64,000 nucleotides of DNA. Source: Camellia lanceoleosa. Lineage: Eukaryota > Streptophyta > Magnoliopsida > Ericales > Theaceae. The position numbers were made by a program, and so were the translations under genes. The notes below the pieces were generated by a model. It made no database searches, was not told the origin of the DNA, and worked only from the letters and a program-made list of their open reading frames with translations. The DNA lies in the NCBI GenBank assembly GCA_025200525.1, contig CM045762.1, forward strand, positions 83,853,893-83,917,892, written 5' to 3'. Shown one piece after another: positions 9,396 to 21,480 of this stretch (positions within the stretch are counted from its first letter, which is position 1; each line of letters begins with the position of its first letter).

Positions 9396-11504
9396 TGTAA
9401 CGCCCTCAAAATAAACCCATAAATCATACATTTGTGACATCCATAAACATAAGAGAAATAAACATATTTACATTCATCAGAGTATTTAATCCAAAAATAT
9501 TACATGTTGACAACAAAAGTAAATGCCCTACGGGCTTACAACTTTCCCAGCCAACACTTGGTTACAAAAAGAGAGTACTAACTCAAAACACAAAATAAGC
9601 CCTAGGCTTGAATTACATGTAATACACAAAATAATTACAAAAGTAAGCCTTCAGCTTCTGAAGCCTCCCAAGCTAAGTCCTTGGAGGCGGCATATCACCT
9701 GCACTTGAAAATAATGTCCCATATAGGGTGAGCTAACGCCCAGTACAGATATACTAAACATAATATGAGCAATGACTAAAACATGAGCATTCGAGAAATG
9801 CTTAACTCATATAAATCAACTCATAACACATTTTAGTTCCATGACACATATGTCCATGCTTCATTCTATTTTCCTCTACTTAACAAATTTGACTTATAAA
9901 CATCGCTTAGAACCTGGCCAAACAATTCCCATGAGACTACGGCTCATGTTAAAAAAACTCTTCCAATATCAACAATTTAAATGAGATTATAACTAATAAC
10001 AAAACACTTCCATATTTCACAGTAGATACACATATTTGCTGTATCAATGCCATATTCAAACACTTCCATACTTCATAAATGATACACAGATTCGCTGTAT
10101 CAATGGAGTCCATCCCCTATCTCCTCCCAAATAACATCCGATTTAGGAGTCCATTCCCTATCTTCCCCTAAACCGTGGAGTACATCTCCTATCTCCTTCC
10201 TCACCAAGCATTGTGTATAAACAATTATCATATACATAATAAATCAATACACAGATTTGCTGTAATATTCCAACCGTCACATTCAATGACATAATTAATC
10301 GATTAGTTTTAATTCGCCTAATTATCATGCAGTGTCTACAACAATCACGATTATCCTCCACCGATAGCCCAAAGCAATTATTTCTAAACAGATAATAAAT
10401 GCATCAACAGATAAATTACCAACATTTTCAAGAGTGAGTGATTAATCAGTCCAACTCCACCATTTATTCTCGTAACTTCTCAATTTCACTATTTCACAAT
10501 AAAAGTCATTAATTACACTAATGACCCAAGAAAACCCAACTATGGTATTTTTCCCTCTTTCCAGAATCGACCCAAAGGTTCAAATATTATCATTAAACGC
10601 CTACAATCTCATTTTAGGGCCCAAATACACATGTATTGGCCACAAGAACCAAAACCCATCTTTTCATATTTGAAACCCTAACACCCACAATTACCTAACT
10701 TCAACATTACATCAAAATGACAACAAGTTTATGTCAAAAACCATAAATATGAGTAGTTATCCCTAACTCAAAAGATGAGACCAAATAGAGAAGTTGAAGA
10801 AAACTCGAAGTGCTCCAAACCAAGAGATTTTTGGATCAAAGTGAAGCTCACACCAAGCACAACCTTTTTTTACAAAGGGACTAGGCTAGAAACACACTAG
10901 AACTAGATCAAACCTTAGAGAGAAGGTGAAATGTAGTGAGAGAAGCTCTCAAAATAAGTTTTGAAAAGCAAGAGAGAGAGTGAGAGTTGAAAAAGTGATC
11001 TAAAATGACCCAGCTGCCAACTGATATATATATGACCCGCTCGAGCGGAGAATAGGACGCTCGAGCGTCAAACACAATAATTGGACCCGCTCGAGCGCAA
11101 AGGAACACCCACTTAAGCATAGATTACATTCTTCCAGTATTTTTACAGACATCGAACACTCGCTCGAGTGCAAGGATAACCGCTCAAGCGCGACCCGCTC
11201 GAGCGTAAGGAATTCCGCTTGAGCGTGAAAAACACATCTGCAGTATTTTTGCAGACGAACAAACTACTGAAGGTATGTAAACTCCGCTCAAGCGCAAGAA
11301 TACCCGCTCGAGCGGATCACTAAAAATCTGGGCAACAAGAGTTGGGACAAAAGCTCAACCAACCTGTTCGAAACACGCCCAAGACAATTCTAAACTCAAA
11401 TACAAAGAGTTAAAGGACGGAAATGAAATACAGACAATAACAACTATCAATGGAACTTAGTCCGGAATACGGTAAACAAGGAAGGGAAAACCGAGATCGC
11501 TATA
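9396..11504 (-). repeat. Gypsy LTR, left copy (about 2.1 kb)
   Basis: The LTR matches the copies at 16978-21480 and 35056-37080. On minus it starts TATAGCGATC next to the polypurine tract and ends GGGCGTTACA beside the primer site. The ends are therefore not a clean TG...CA, and the solo copy at 35056-37080, with TSD GTTTT, suggests the true ends are TATAGC...GTTAC. The part near the right edge is the U3 region and holds the CGCTCGAGCG cluster. It works as 3' LTR for the complete unit to its right and 5' LTR for the partial unit to its left. Confidence 0.85.
11030..11330. promoter_or_regulatory. CGCTCGAGCG palindrome cluster in gypsy U3, left LTR
   Basis: Exact GCTCGAGCG words occur at about 11039, 11062, 11089, 11189 and 11308, with variants GCTCAAGCG, GCTTGAGCG and GCTCGAGTG between them. 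The variants differ by CG to TG/CA changes, as expected from decay of methylated CpG. The cluster lies 200-500 bases from the U3 end of the LTR, where enhancers of LTR elements sit. Which protein would bind is unknown. Confidence 0.65.
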
Positions 11505-11921
11505 ACCTTCCTCCCTTAAGGAATTTCGTCGCCGAAATTAGATACAAGTTTTCAAAAACAAGTTTTTCTCAATTCTTAACAATATTATAACTCAATATTC
11601 AACAACCTGACCCATTACCGGTCATCTCATCTCTTTTCAAGAGGCAAATCACAATATATTACTCAATATGCATTATCAACATGCTTTCCCTTGAAATTTA
11701 CCAATTTCAACACATATTCCACCATTCAATTACATATCTAATGCCAATAATATATTTGCATTTCTAAAACAAAATTAACATATGTAATGTTAAAATAAAC
11801 TTCCATTTCAAGGCAAGTTCCATAATACTTCCATAAACCGAAACATTTACAATGTTTTACAACTTAAGACACATTCAATGATCTTAATGTTTATCAATAC
11901 AGCAAAATATACAACATGTGC
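11505..11921 (-). other. Gypsy 3' untranslated region with polypurine tract
   Basis: On minus, the integrase/chromodomain frame ends near 11922 and is followed by AT-rich sequence. The purine run AAGGGAGGAAGG (11505-11518 region) lies directly against the LTR start and fits the polypurine tract that primes plus-strand synthesis. The same arrangement recurs at 21481-21494. Confidence 0.75.
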
Positions 11922-13340
11922 TCAAACATCTACAAATAGATCCGGATATTTCTCACGGACCTCCAACTCACGTTCCCAAGTGGCTTCTTTCATTCCGTGA
12001 TGTTTCCACAAAACTTTTATCAATGGAATGGTCTTGCCTCGCAAGACTTGATCCCGCCTATCCAAGACCCGTACCGGTCTCTCCTCATACGAGGCATCCT
12101 CGTCTACCTCTAAGTCGGTCCAGTCCAATACATGCGACGGATCTGGCTCGTACTTCCGAAGCATACTAACATGAAACACGTCATGAACTCTGGACAACTG
12201 CGGCGACAAAGCTAGACGGTAGGCAACCTCGCCAATCCTCTCAAGGATCTCGAAAGAGCCAATAAACTGAGGGGACAACTTCCCACTCTTCCCAAACCTC
12301 ATCAAACCCCGCCTAGGTGATATTTTCATAAAGACATGATCACCCACCTCAAATGCCAAAGGCCTCTTCCTACGGTCAGCATAACTCTTTTGGCAACTCT
12401 GGGCTGTAACAAGCCTTCTACAGATAAACTCAACTTTCTCCGTCGTTTCCCTCACCAACTCCGGGCCCAACAAAGGTGCATCACCCACCTCGGCCCAACA
12501 AACTGGAGACCTACACGGTCGGCTATACAAGGCCTCAAATGGTGTCATACCGATGCTCAACTGGAAACTGTTGTTGTAGGCAAACTCCACCAAGGGCAAG
12601 TGTCTCTCCCACATCCTACTAAAGTCAAGGACACAACCTCGAAGCATATCCTCAAGGATCTAAATAGTACGCTCGGACTGCCCGTCAGTCTGAGGATGAT
12701 AAGCCATGCTAAAGGTCAACCTAGTACCCAAAGCACTCTGTAAACTCTGCCATAACCTAGCAGTAAAACGTGGATCTCTATCTGAGACGATTGACACTGG
12801 GACCCCGTGCAACCTCACTATGTCCCGAACATACAAGTCGGCAAGATGATCTACTGAATCTCTCACGCGCATAGGGATAAAGTGCGCCGACTTAGTCAAC
12901 CGGTCTACAACCATCCAAATAGGATCACTACCCCGCTGAGTCCTCGGAAGACCTACAACAAAGTCCATAGTGACATGCTCCCACTTCCACTCAGCAATAG
13001 GCAAGGGTTGTAACAAACCCGCTGGCCTCTGATGCTCAGCCTTCACTTGCTGACAAGTAAGGCACTTAGACACAAACACTACCACATCCTTCTTTATACC
13101 CCGCCACCAAAACTGGCGACCTAAATCACGATACATCTTAGTGCCTCCCGAATGCACCGCAAGGCATGAATGGTGAAACTTTCAGAGTACTTCCTCTCGG
13201 CAAGACTCCGGCACGAACAAACGGTCTCGGTATCTCACACTCAGGTCGGGATACACAGTCAAACCCTTCTCAACCTTCCCATTGGAGATATTCTCTCGGA
13301 GGGATTCTACTTCAAGGTCACCTCTTTGTGCCTCTAACAC
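11922..13340 (-). pseudogene. Gypsy integrase with chromodomain, complete unit
   Basis: The N-terminal zinc-binding part shows FHHSCLAVHSGGTK and CLTCQQ (H-H-C-C). The catalytic core shows Asp in VTMDFVVGLP, Asp in VSDRDPRF and Glu in TDGQSERT, so the DDE residues are intact. The C-terminal part carries RLALSPQLSRVHDVFHVSML and a chromodomain-like tail (VLDRRDQVLRGKTIPLIKVL, then a W in KEATWEREL). Premature stops lie at about 13168 (CGA to TGA context) and 12660 (Gln codon to TAG; the sister copy near 22630 still has Gln). The chromodomain is known to guide such elements to marked chromatin. Confidence 0.9.
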
Positions 13341-14966
13341 TCAAGTCACAAGTGTAGGCTGTGCGACAACAGAAAACAAGGCCGCAGCTTCAACGGATTC
13401 ACCCAAAAGCAAATCAAACTCGCCAAGTGCACCCAACATCTCCCACTCCCGGATGGCTATACAAGTTACATCACTAATGGATTTCCTACTAAGGGCATCG
13501 GCCACGACATTGGCCTTTCCTGGGTGATAGTGCAACTCGAAGTCATAATCCTCAATGAACTCCATCCACATTCTCTGCCTCAAATTCAAGTCTCTCTGTG
13601 TAAACAGATACTTCAGACTCTTATGATCCGAGAACACCTCGAATCTCTCACCATAAAGGTAGTGCCTCCAAGTCTTCAAGGCAAAAATCACGGTTGCTAG
13701 TTCTAGATCATGAGTAGGGTAATTCCTCTCGTGTATTTTCAGCTGACGTGAGCCATAGGCTACCACTTTCCCTTCTTGCATTAGCACACAACCCAAAACT
13801 TCTCGTGAGGCATCACAATAAACCGCATAACCCAAACCTCTCTCCGGGATAATCAAAATCGCAGCGGTGGTCAATCTAACTTTCAACTCTTGGAACGATT
13901 TTTCACAAGTCTCACTCCATACAAATTTGGCCCCTTTCCGCGTCAATCTAGTCAACGGCGAAGCTAGCCTGAAGAAATCTTTCACAAACCGGCGGTAATA
14001 CCCAGCTAATCCCAGAAAACTATGGATCTTAAAAACACTCTTAGGCTGTGCCCAATCCTGCACTGCCTCAATCTTGGATGTATCAATAGACACCCCTTCC
14101 CTGGAGACTACATGGCCCAAGAATTTAACCTCTCTTAGCCAGAACTCACACTTCCCAAACTTAGCATACAGCTTATGGGCTCTAAGCAACTCAAGCACCA
14201 CTCTCAAGTGTTCCTCGTGCTCTTCTTCCGAAGGTGAATAAATCAGAATGTCCTCCACGAAAACGACCACAAAGCGATCTAAGAATTCTCAGAAGATTCG
14301 GTTCATCAAGTCCATAAACACTGCTGGTGCATTGGTGAACCCGAAAGGCATCACCAAAAATTCATAGTGGCCATACCACGTACGGAATGCCGTCTTCGAA
14401 ATATCCTCCTCCCTGACCCTCAACTGGTGGTAACCCGATCTCAAGTATATCTTAGAGAAACAACGGGACCCCTTCAACTGGTCAAACAGATCATCTATAT
14501 GGGGCATAGGGTATTTATTCTTAACCGTAACCCAATTCAATTTCCGGTAATCGATACAAAGTCTCAAGGCACCATCTTTCTTCTTAGCAAAGAGGGCCGG
14601 TGCTCCCCACGGCAAAGTACTAGGGCGGATAAAACCATTATCTAGCAACTCATGGAGTTGAATCTTCAACTCACTCAACTCGGTTGGGGTAAAACGATAA
14701 GGTGCCATGAAAATCGACGCCGTGCCGGGCACTAAGTCAATGGAAAACTCAATCTCTCGATGAGGTGGTAAACTAACAAGGTCCTCGGCAAAAACATCCG
14801 AATACTCGCAAACCACTCTCGGCAACTCAATCCCAGTCTCATCACACTCATTACTCATAAAGCTAGTGAGAAGACCACTAAGCTCACTCTGCCCTCGTGG
14901 ATCATACACCGGTGGCAACACTCTACCAACCCGATCCCCCAAGAAGTGGAAACAATCCCCGCTCAA
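13341..14966 (-). pseudogene. Gypsy reverse transcriptase and RNase H, complete unit
   Basis: The RT fingers and palm are clear ([35 protein letters not shown]). The catalytic box reads FVEDIL where the family has F-[IV]-DD, so the first Asp is changed to Glu. A TGA stop at about 14286 separates NRIF from EFLDRF. RNase H follows with YCDAS, HDLELA, FSDHKS and VVADALSR, giving the four acidic residues. The frame ends in a TGA at about 13341. Two or more lesions plus the altered active site mean this copy cannot make an active enzyme. Confidence 0.9.
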
Positions 14967-15439
14967 GGTACATATTGTGACCCTCTGGCAGTAACAATCA
15001 ATGAAAGCCCGGTATGACGATAGCAGTCCATATCCAAAATTACATCAAAACCTGACATAGCTATAACTACAAAAGAAAATGGAAGTCGGCGGTCGGCGAC
15101 CTCTATATCACAACCTCGACACCCTCGTTTCAAAATTAACTCACCCCCAATAGGTGATACAACACAAATAGGAGATGCTAACTGCGCCAACTCCAACCCC
15201 AAAACAGATGCAAATGCAGCAGATATAAAAGAATAGGATGCACCTGTATCAATCAACACATTGGCAACCAAGTTGCAAAACAAAAAGGTATCTCTCACAA
15301 CAGATGGAGCCAGTACAAGATCTTGCACGGTAACAGCATACACGCGCCCTGAAGGTCTCTGGTCTACCTGCTTACCTCTTGAAGCAAAAAGATCGCTGCA
15401 TGCCTGTTGGACGATGACGCGCCTCTGATTGGCCCTCAA
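14963..15439 (-). pseudogene. Gypsy aspartic protease, complete unit
   Basis: The active-site motif LIDTGASYSFIS is intact at about 15235-15270, followed by the usual GCRGCDIEVADRRLPF stretch and a degraded [10 protein letters not shown], where the family has an ILGMDWL-like flap. A one-base frame change near 15010 separates it from the RT frame; in the other frame the text continues [16 protein letters not shown]. In this clade protease and RT are normally one frame, so this is a lesion. Confidence 0.85.
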
Positions 15440-16574
15440 GGCCTAAAGCGATCAGTCTTTGGTGAAAACTCTGTCTGCCTCAAACTAGATGCACTGATGT
15501 GCCACTCAAGCTGGGCAATACCTCTTGGTGCCCTTTGACCCTGTAACAAGAGAGTGGCTGGCCTCTGCCCTGACTTTGGCTCTGAGGTCGAGCCGAAGAT
15601 GAAGCTGCTCTCTGCCCTCCTCCCCTTTGCGGGCAAACTGGAGACTTGTGGCCCAGCTGACCACATTTGTAACAGGTAATATCTCCCTAACTGTCTCTCC
15701 TAGAACCTGTACTCGGCACTAGAAAGGTAGATCTCGCAAAAGCACCCTGGGACAGCTGAGGGTTAGAACCCCTCTGCCTCCGACCATCCCCCTGACCATC
15801 TTGACTCTTCTTGGAGCCCCTCATCCTCTCCTCCTCCTCCTGCATCATAATCTCCATATGGGCCGCGGCATCCACAAGGCGCCCATACTCCCGGGTCATG
15901 GATTCCCTAACTCTGGTCTTGAGCCCATGTCTCAACTTCCTTCCAAACTTAATGCAACGGTGTTCCTTAGACACCCCAAGCTCAGGTGCAAACCTGGATA
16001 AACTAGTAAATGCGGCCTCAAACTCGGCCACTGGCATACTCAGCTGCTTGAGCTAACAAAACTAGTCCCTCAACCTCTCCCTAACAGCTGGAGACAAAAA
16101 CTTCTCCTGGAAAGCATCTACAAAGGCCTCTCATGTGTCACCAACACGACCCCTCGTGAACTTCCACCACTGACCCGCATCCCCCTTTAACTGGAAAGAT
16201 GCCAAGGTCACCTTCAAAGCCCCGTCTTCAATGCCAAGTATCTCAAACGTCTTCATCATCTGCTCAAGCCACTCATCAGCCTTAAGTGGCTCTTTCGGAT
16301 CGCCAACAAACTCGTCCAGGTTAGACCGGAAAAACTCCCTCTTCAGAAAGGAAGGCCCTACCTCAACTACATGGGCCTGGGCTTGATTCTCAACCTTGAG
16401 AATGCCCATAGATTCCCTCAAAGCTCCTGCCATCTCGCGGGCGGCCTGCTGATTTACTGGCTCGGCCACATTGGCCTGACCAACACCCTCCTGCTGCACC
16501 GGAATCTTATCCGGTATAGGCATCTCTTGCCTGCCACGCCTACCACGCCTACCTCCGTGTCCTCGTCCTGACAT
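15440..16574 (-). pseudogene. Gypsy gag, complete unit
   Basis: Gag starts at 16574 with MSGRGHGGRRGRRGRQEMP and runs through the same capsid-like text as the left unit (DGALKVTLASFQLKGDAGQW; MPVAEFEAAFTSLSRFAPEL at 16037). A zinc knuckle CYKCGQLGHKSPVC lies at about 15640-15685. The second knuckle, intact in the left unit, is destroyed here by several small deletions around 15500-15545. Stops at about 16130, 16065 and 16050 break the frame. Confidence 0.85.
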
Positions 16575-16977
16575 CCTAATAAAGGTAACATAAACATTAG
16601 CACATTCACAAATGTACTGAAGCTATAACACTCACGTCCTAATGTAATGGACAACTGTAATTCACTCCACGTAAGCATATAATCACATAAGCACTTATGA
16701 ATTTCATTTTCGGATAATGACAGTCCCAAGGCGTTACTAGAGTTCCAGTTAGAAACAGCATTGATCAAGTGCTTTTCCAATAGGACTCCCAGAAACCCAA
16801 GGATCCAATCAACATCCTAGAAACTAAATCCCATACCCAAGTAGTCACATAAGCATGTTATCACATAAGCACATAACATTACATCTAAGTCTCTAACAAG
16901 CGAGACAAACCCATTGTGGTATTAATCATTTCCCACGTACCCAAAGTATTCAAACCCGGTACGCTCTGATATCAAGT
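16575..16977 (-). other. Gypsy 5' leader and primer site, complete unit
   Basis: This is the non-coding leader between the LTR and gag. It is nearly identical to 8993-9395 of the left unit and holds TTGATATCAGAGC on minus at 16963-16975, a primer-binding site with one mismatch to the tRNA-Met type. Confidence 0.75.
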
Positions 16978-18477
16978 TGTAACGCCCTCAAAATAAACCC
17001 ATAAATCATACATTCGTGACATCCATAAACATAAAAGAAATAAACATATTTGCATTCATTAGAGTATTTAATCCAAAAGTATTACATGTTGACAACAAAA
17101 GGAAATGCCCTACGGGCTTACAACTTTCCAAGCCAACACTTGGTTACAAAAAGAGAGTACTAACTCAAAACACAAAATAAGCCCTAGGCTTGAATTACAT
17201 GTAATACACAAAATAATTACAAAAGTAAGCCTTCAGCTTCTAAAACCTCCCAAGCTAAGTCCTTGGAGGCGGCATATCACCTGCACCTGAAAATGATGTC
17301 CCATATAGGGTGAGCTAACGCCCAGTAGAGATATGCTAAACATAATATGAGCAATGACTAAAACATGAGCATTCGATAAATGTTTAACTCATATAAATCA
17401 ACTCATAACACATTTTAGTTCCATGACACATATGTCCATGCTTCATTCCATTTTCCTTTACTTAACAAATTTGACTTATAAACATGGCTCAGAACCTGGC
17501 CAAACAATTCCTATGAGACTACGGCTCATGTTAAAAAAACTCTTCCAATATCAACAATTTAAATGAGATTATAACTAATAACAAAACACTTCCATATTTC
17601 ACAGTAGATACACATATTTGCTGTAGCAATGCCATATTCAAACACTTCCATACTTCATAAAAGATACACAGATTCGCTATATCAATGGAGTCCATCCCCC
17701 TATCTCCTCCAAAATAACATCCGGTTTAGGAGTCCATCCCCTATCTTTCCCTGAACCGTGGAGTACATCCCCTATCGCCTCCCTCACAAAGTATTGTGTA
17801 TAAACAATTATCATATACACAATCAATCAATATACGGATTTGCTGTATTATTCCAACCGTCACATTCAATGACATAATTAACCAATTAGTTTTAATTCAC
17901 CGAATCATTATGTAGTGTCTACAACAATCACGATTATCTTCCACCGATAGTGTCATGGTCCAAACCCGCCCCTATGGGTTAAGGCCATAACCGGCCAGTA
18001 ATCGAGTGATTACCTACGGCCTCAACTAAATGAATCAAGACTCATTAGAGATGAAGGGGCCAAACGGAAGCAATTCAAAAATACTGTCCATAGAGCCGTG
18101 CTTAAATGCACACTGTAACATTCCAAACATTTACATGTTAATAACTCACATCAAAATGTGTTCTCACACAAAACACTGTACATACAGGATCATACAGAAT
18201 TAAGTCAGTCAGACCCAAGACTTATATACAAAGTAGATCAACGTATTCGCCAACATAACAAAACTATAAACAAGGGTCGAAGGTGAAGACAGTCTCGTAC
18301 GTGAGACGTTTGGGCTGACTCCTCAAAACTTTAACTGTTTCTCACAAGATCACTGAGGTTGGTTCTGGGCGTCCCTTGGCTCACCTACAAGTACATGAAT
18401 GAGCGTGAGCGAATGCCCAGTGAATAATATCAAATGAGTAATACATATAAGTAGTCATTGAAACAGTTACAGCAAGC

Positions 18478-18690
18478 GGCCTTTGGCCCCATCATTTATA
18501 TCTATCGGCCTTTGGCCCAATCCTCTATATCTATCTTTCATATCAATCAACCTTCGGCCCAATCATTCATGTCAATCGGCCTTCGGCCCAACCATTCGTA
18601 TCAATCGGCCTTTGGCCCAATCATTCGTATCAATCGGCCTTCGGCCCAATCATTTATATCAATCGGCCTTCGGCCCAATCATTTATATCA
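18478..18690. repeat. 29-bp tandem repeat inside solo LTR
   Basis: The word TCAATCGGCCTTCGGCCCAA recurs at 29-base steps (18543, 18572, 18601, 18630, 18659), with one or two degenerate copies before. Each unit holds the short palindrome-rich CGGCCTTCGGCCC. Open frames here (18458-18809) are repeat artefacts. Confidence 0.85.
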
Positions 18691-19021
18691 ATCGTTGTCC
18701 ACTATTCAAATTAATGAACTTACAAAACTTACATATAAGTAAACAATTGGACAACAGTACATTTCAGATATCTTGTCAAGATATTACTCATAGTGATTGG
18801 CTTGTGTAGTTGCCCTGGAACTTGACCCTACATATCATGTAACACATATGGGTCACAATTAGTTCAATCAGTTCATTAATTCACACATTCTTCTTTAGGC
18901 TTCATTCTTAACTCTTTAACTCAATCACAATGTTCAATGCATGCCCAAGAGTGCTTAGAGGTGGAAGGGAACGGAAAAACAAAACATAGAATGCATTCTC
19001 AGATTTCCAAGAAATAGGGTC

Positions 19022-19245
19022 CTCGCTCGAGCGTGGGCTTCCTTCAGCGGACCCTTAAGAACTGCAAAATCTTGGTTGCATGAAAAATACGCTCGAGCGT
19101 GTAATAGGAAGCTCGAGCGGAAGGCCTGTCCAAATAGCTTCCCCGCTCAAGCGCGGCCTTCCCCGCTCGAGCGGAAGCCAAATTTGCAAAAAGTACTGGA
19201 AGCACAAAATTCACGCTCGAGCGACGGTTTCCCCGCTCGAGCGGA
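19022..19245. promoter_or_regulatory. CGCTCGAGCG palindrome cluster in second LTR family
   Basis: At least six exact GCTCGAGCG words (near 19024, 19089, 19110, 19160, 19215, 19232) plus a GCTCAAGCG lie within about 220 bases. The surrounding sequence is unlike the gypsy LTR, yet the motif and its TTCCCCGCTCGAGCGGA-type context are the same kind of element. Confidence 0.65.
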
Positions 19246-20949
19246 CATCAAACTTTCTGGAAATTCCAGAACTGTTCTTGGAGTTCAATTCAATATTCAA
19301 AAGGCTTATAAGCTCGACTAAGGCACCAAAAACATGCAAATAAACCATTTAACACATGGGTGTAAGCAATATGAAGCCAATCCTCTAAAATCATGGTTCA
19401 ATACTTCAAATTCACTCATGGCTCATGTTTTCAACTTCATTTAAGCTCCATATTTTTAACAATGAAACATGCATGCTAAATTTGATCTCATTTCCATTAC
19501 AATTGATGCAATTGGTATTCATTTACATGAAATTCAACAAAAACATGCTTGCATGTATGATCCAACCCTCAATCTTTCCTATTTGACATGCCACCTGTTA
19601 GATTATACCAAACCATGGCAATTTATAACAATTCCATGCATGCATGTGCATTTCAACTTCAATTTCATCAATTAGAGTGCAACTCTTGTTCTTGATCACC
19701 AATTAACCTTTAATTCACCAAATCACAAGTTCAAACTCATGAATTCATAAACAATCACTTACCTAGAAATTCAATTTATGATCAACTCTTGAGTTGGACT
19801 TCAAATTCACAAGCTTAAGCCAAAATTACACAACTTTCTCCCCCTCTCTCTCTAACAGCCGACCTCCTCTCTTCCTTAGAGTTTGATCAGCCAAAAAAGT
19901 TGAAGGTGTATGAGGGAAAATAAGTGTATAAAGCCTCACCCATAAAGTCCCACTAACTTCAATATAATATTACTAAAGTAATTGGGCACTAGTTTAACAA
20001 TTTAATCAACTTAATCTGGCCCGAATCAATTTTTCAATTAAATTTCACCGTAGGTTCTAAAAATTATGCCAATCACCATGGCGCAATCGATTTCGGGTTC
20101 TGTGGCCGATAAGGCCTCCAATTTAATTCCCAAAGCAAACTATTCAAACAGATATTCCTACGGTGAACAGATAAAACTTCAAATTCACATGTATTCACAA
20201 AATGGCACATAAAATCATGCTAAACACATAATCATACACAAGTTAAGGACCAATTATTATACTACGGAACAGGGGTATCACAGATAGCCCAAAACAATTA
20301 TTTCTAAACAGATAATAAATGCATCAACAGATAAATTACCAGCATTTTCAAGGGTGAGTGATTAATCAATCCAACTCCACCATTCATTCTCATAACTTCT
20401 CAATTTCACTATTTCACAATAAAAGTCATTAATTACACTAATGACCCAAATAAACCCAACTATGGTATTTTTCCCTTTTTCCAAAATCGACCCAAAGGTT
20501 CAAATATTATCATTAAACGCCCACAATCTCATTTTAGGGCCCAAATACACATGTATTGGCCACAAAAACCAAAACCCCTCTTTTTATATTTGAAACCCTA
20601 ACACCCACAATTACCCAACTTCAACATTACATCAAAATGACAACAAGTTTATGTCAAAAACCATAAATATGAGTAGTTATCCCTAGCTCAAAAGATGAGA
20701 CCAAATGGAGAAGTTGAAGAAAACTCAAAGTGCTCCAAACCAAGAGATTTTCGGATCAAAGTGAAGCTCACACCAAGCACAACCTTTTTTTACAAAGGGA
20801 CTAGGCTAGAAACACACTAGAACTAGATCAAACCTTAGAGAGAAGGTGAAATGTAGTGAGAGAAGCTCTCAAAATAGGTTTTGAAAAGTAAGAGAGAGAG
20901 TGAGAGTTGAAAAAGTGATCTAAAATGACCCAGCTGCCAACTGATATAC

Positions 20950-21300
20950 GTATAACTCGCTCGAGCAGAGAATAGGACGCTCAAGCGTCAAACACAAAAA
21001 TTAGACCCGCTCAAGCGCAAGGAAACCCGCTCGAGCGCCAAGACACAAATGCAAAAATTCACCCGCTTGAGCGCAAAGGAACACCCGCTCGAGCGTAGAT
21101 TACACTCTTCCAGTATTTTTACAGACATCGAACACTCACTCGAGTGTAAGGATAACCGCTCGAGCGCGACCCGCTCGAGCGTAAGGAATTCCGCTCGAGC
21201 GTGAAAAACACATCTGCAGTATTTTTGCAGACGGACAAACTACTGAAGGTATGTAAACTCCACTCGAGCGCAAGAATATCCGCTCGAGCGGATCACTAAA
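20950..21300. promoter_or_regulatory. CGCTCGAGCG palindrome cluster in gypsy U3, right LTR
   Basis: This is the counterpart of 11030-11330, with additional units: near 21030-21090 it has two more motif copies than the left LTR, so the number of motifs varies between LTRs of one family. Variants again differ by CG to TG or CA. Confidence 0.6.
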
Positions 21301-21480
21301 AATCTAGGCAACAAGAGTTGGGACAAAAGCTCAACCAACCTGTTTGATACACGCCCAAGACAATTCTAAACTCAAATACAAAGAGTTAAAGGACGGAAAT
21401 GAAATACAGAAAACAACAACTATCAATGGAACAGAGTACGGAATACAGTGAACAAGGAAGGGAAAACCGGGATCGCTATA

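Larger units (their letters stand above)
17951..20282. mobile_element. Solo LTR of a second family, TSD GATAG
   Basis: The insert begins TGTCATGGTCC and ends GGGGTATCACA, and is flanked by GATAG at 17946-17950 and 20283-20287. The uninterrupted site is seen in the left LTR as CACCGATAGCCCAAAG. TG...CA ends, 5-bp duplication, 2.3-kb length and absence of gag-pol identify a solo LTR formed by recombination. It carries the 29-bp array and a CGCTCGAGCG cluster; its family is not otherwise seen in the window. Orientation is unknown. Confidence 0.9.
16978..21480 (-). repeat. Gypsy LTR, right copy, with an inserted solo LTR
   Basis: Outside the insertion at 17951-20287 this LTR aligns with 9396-11504 over its length and ends at the same GATCGCTATA. 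Without the insert it is about 2.17 kb. It serves as the 5' LTR of the complete unit and the 3' LTR of the truncated unit at 21481-22842. Confidence 0.85.
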
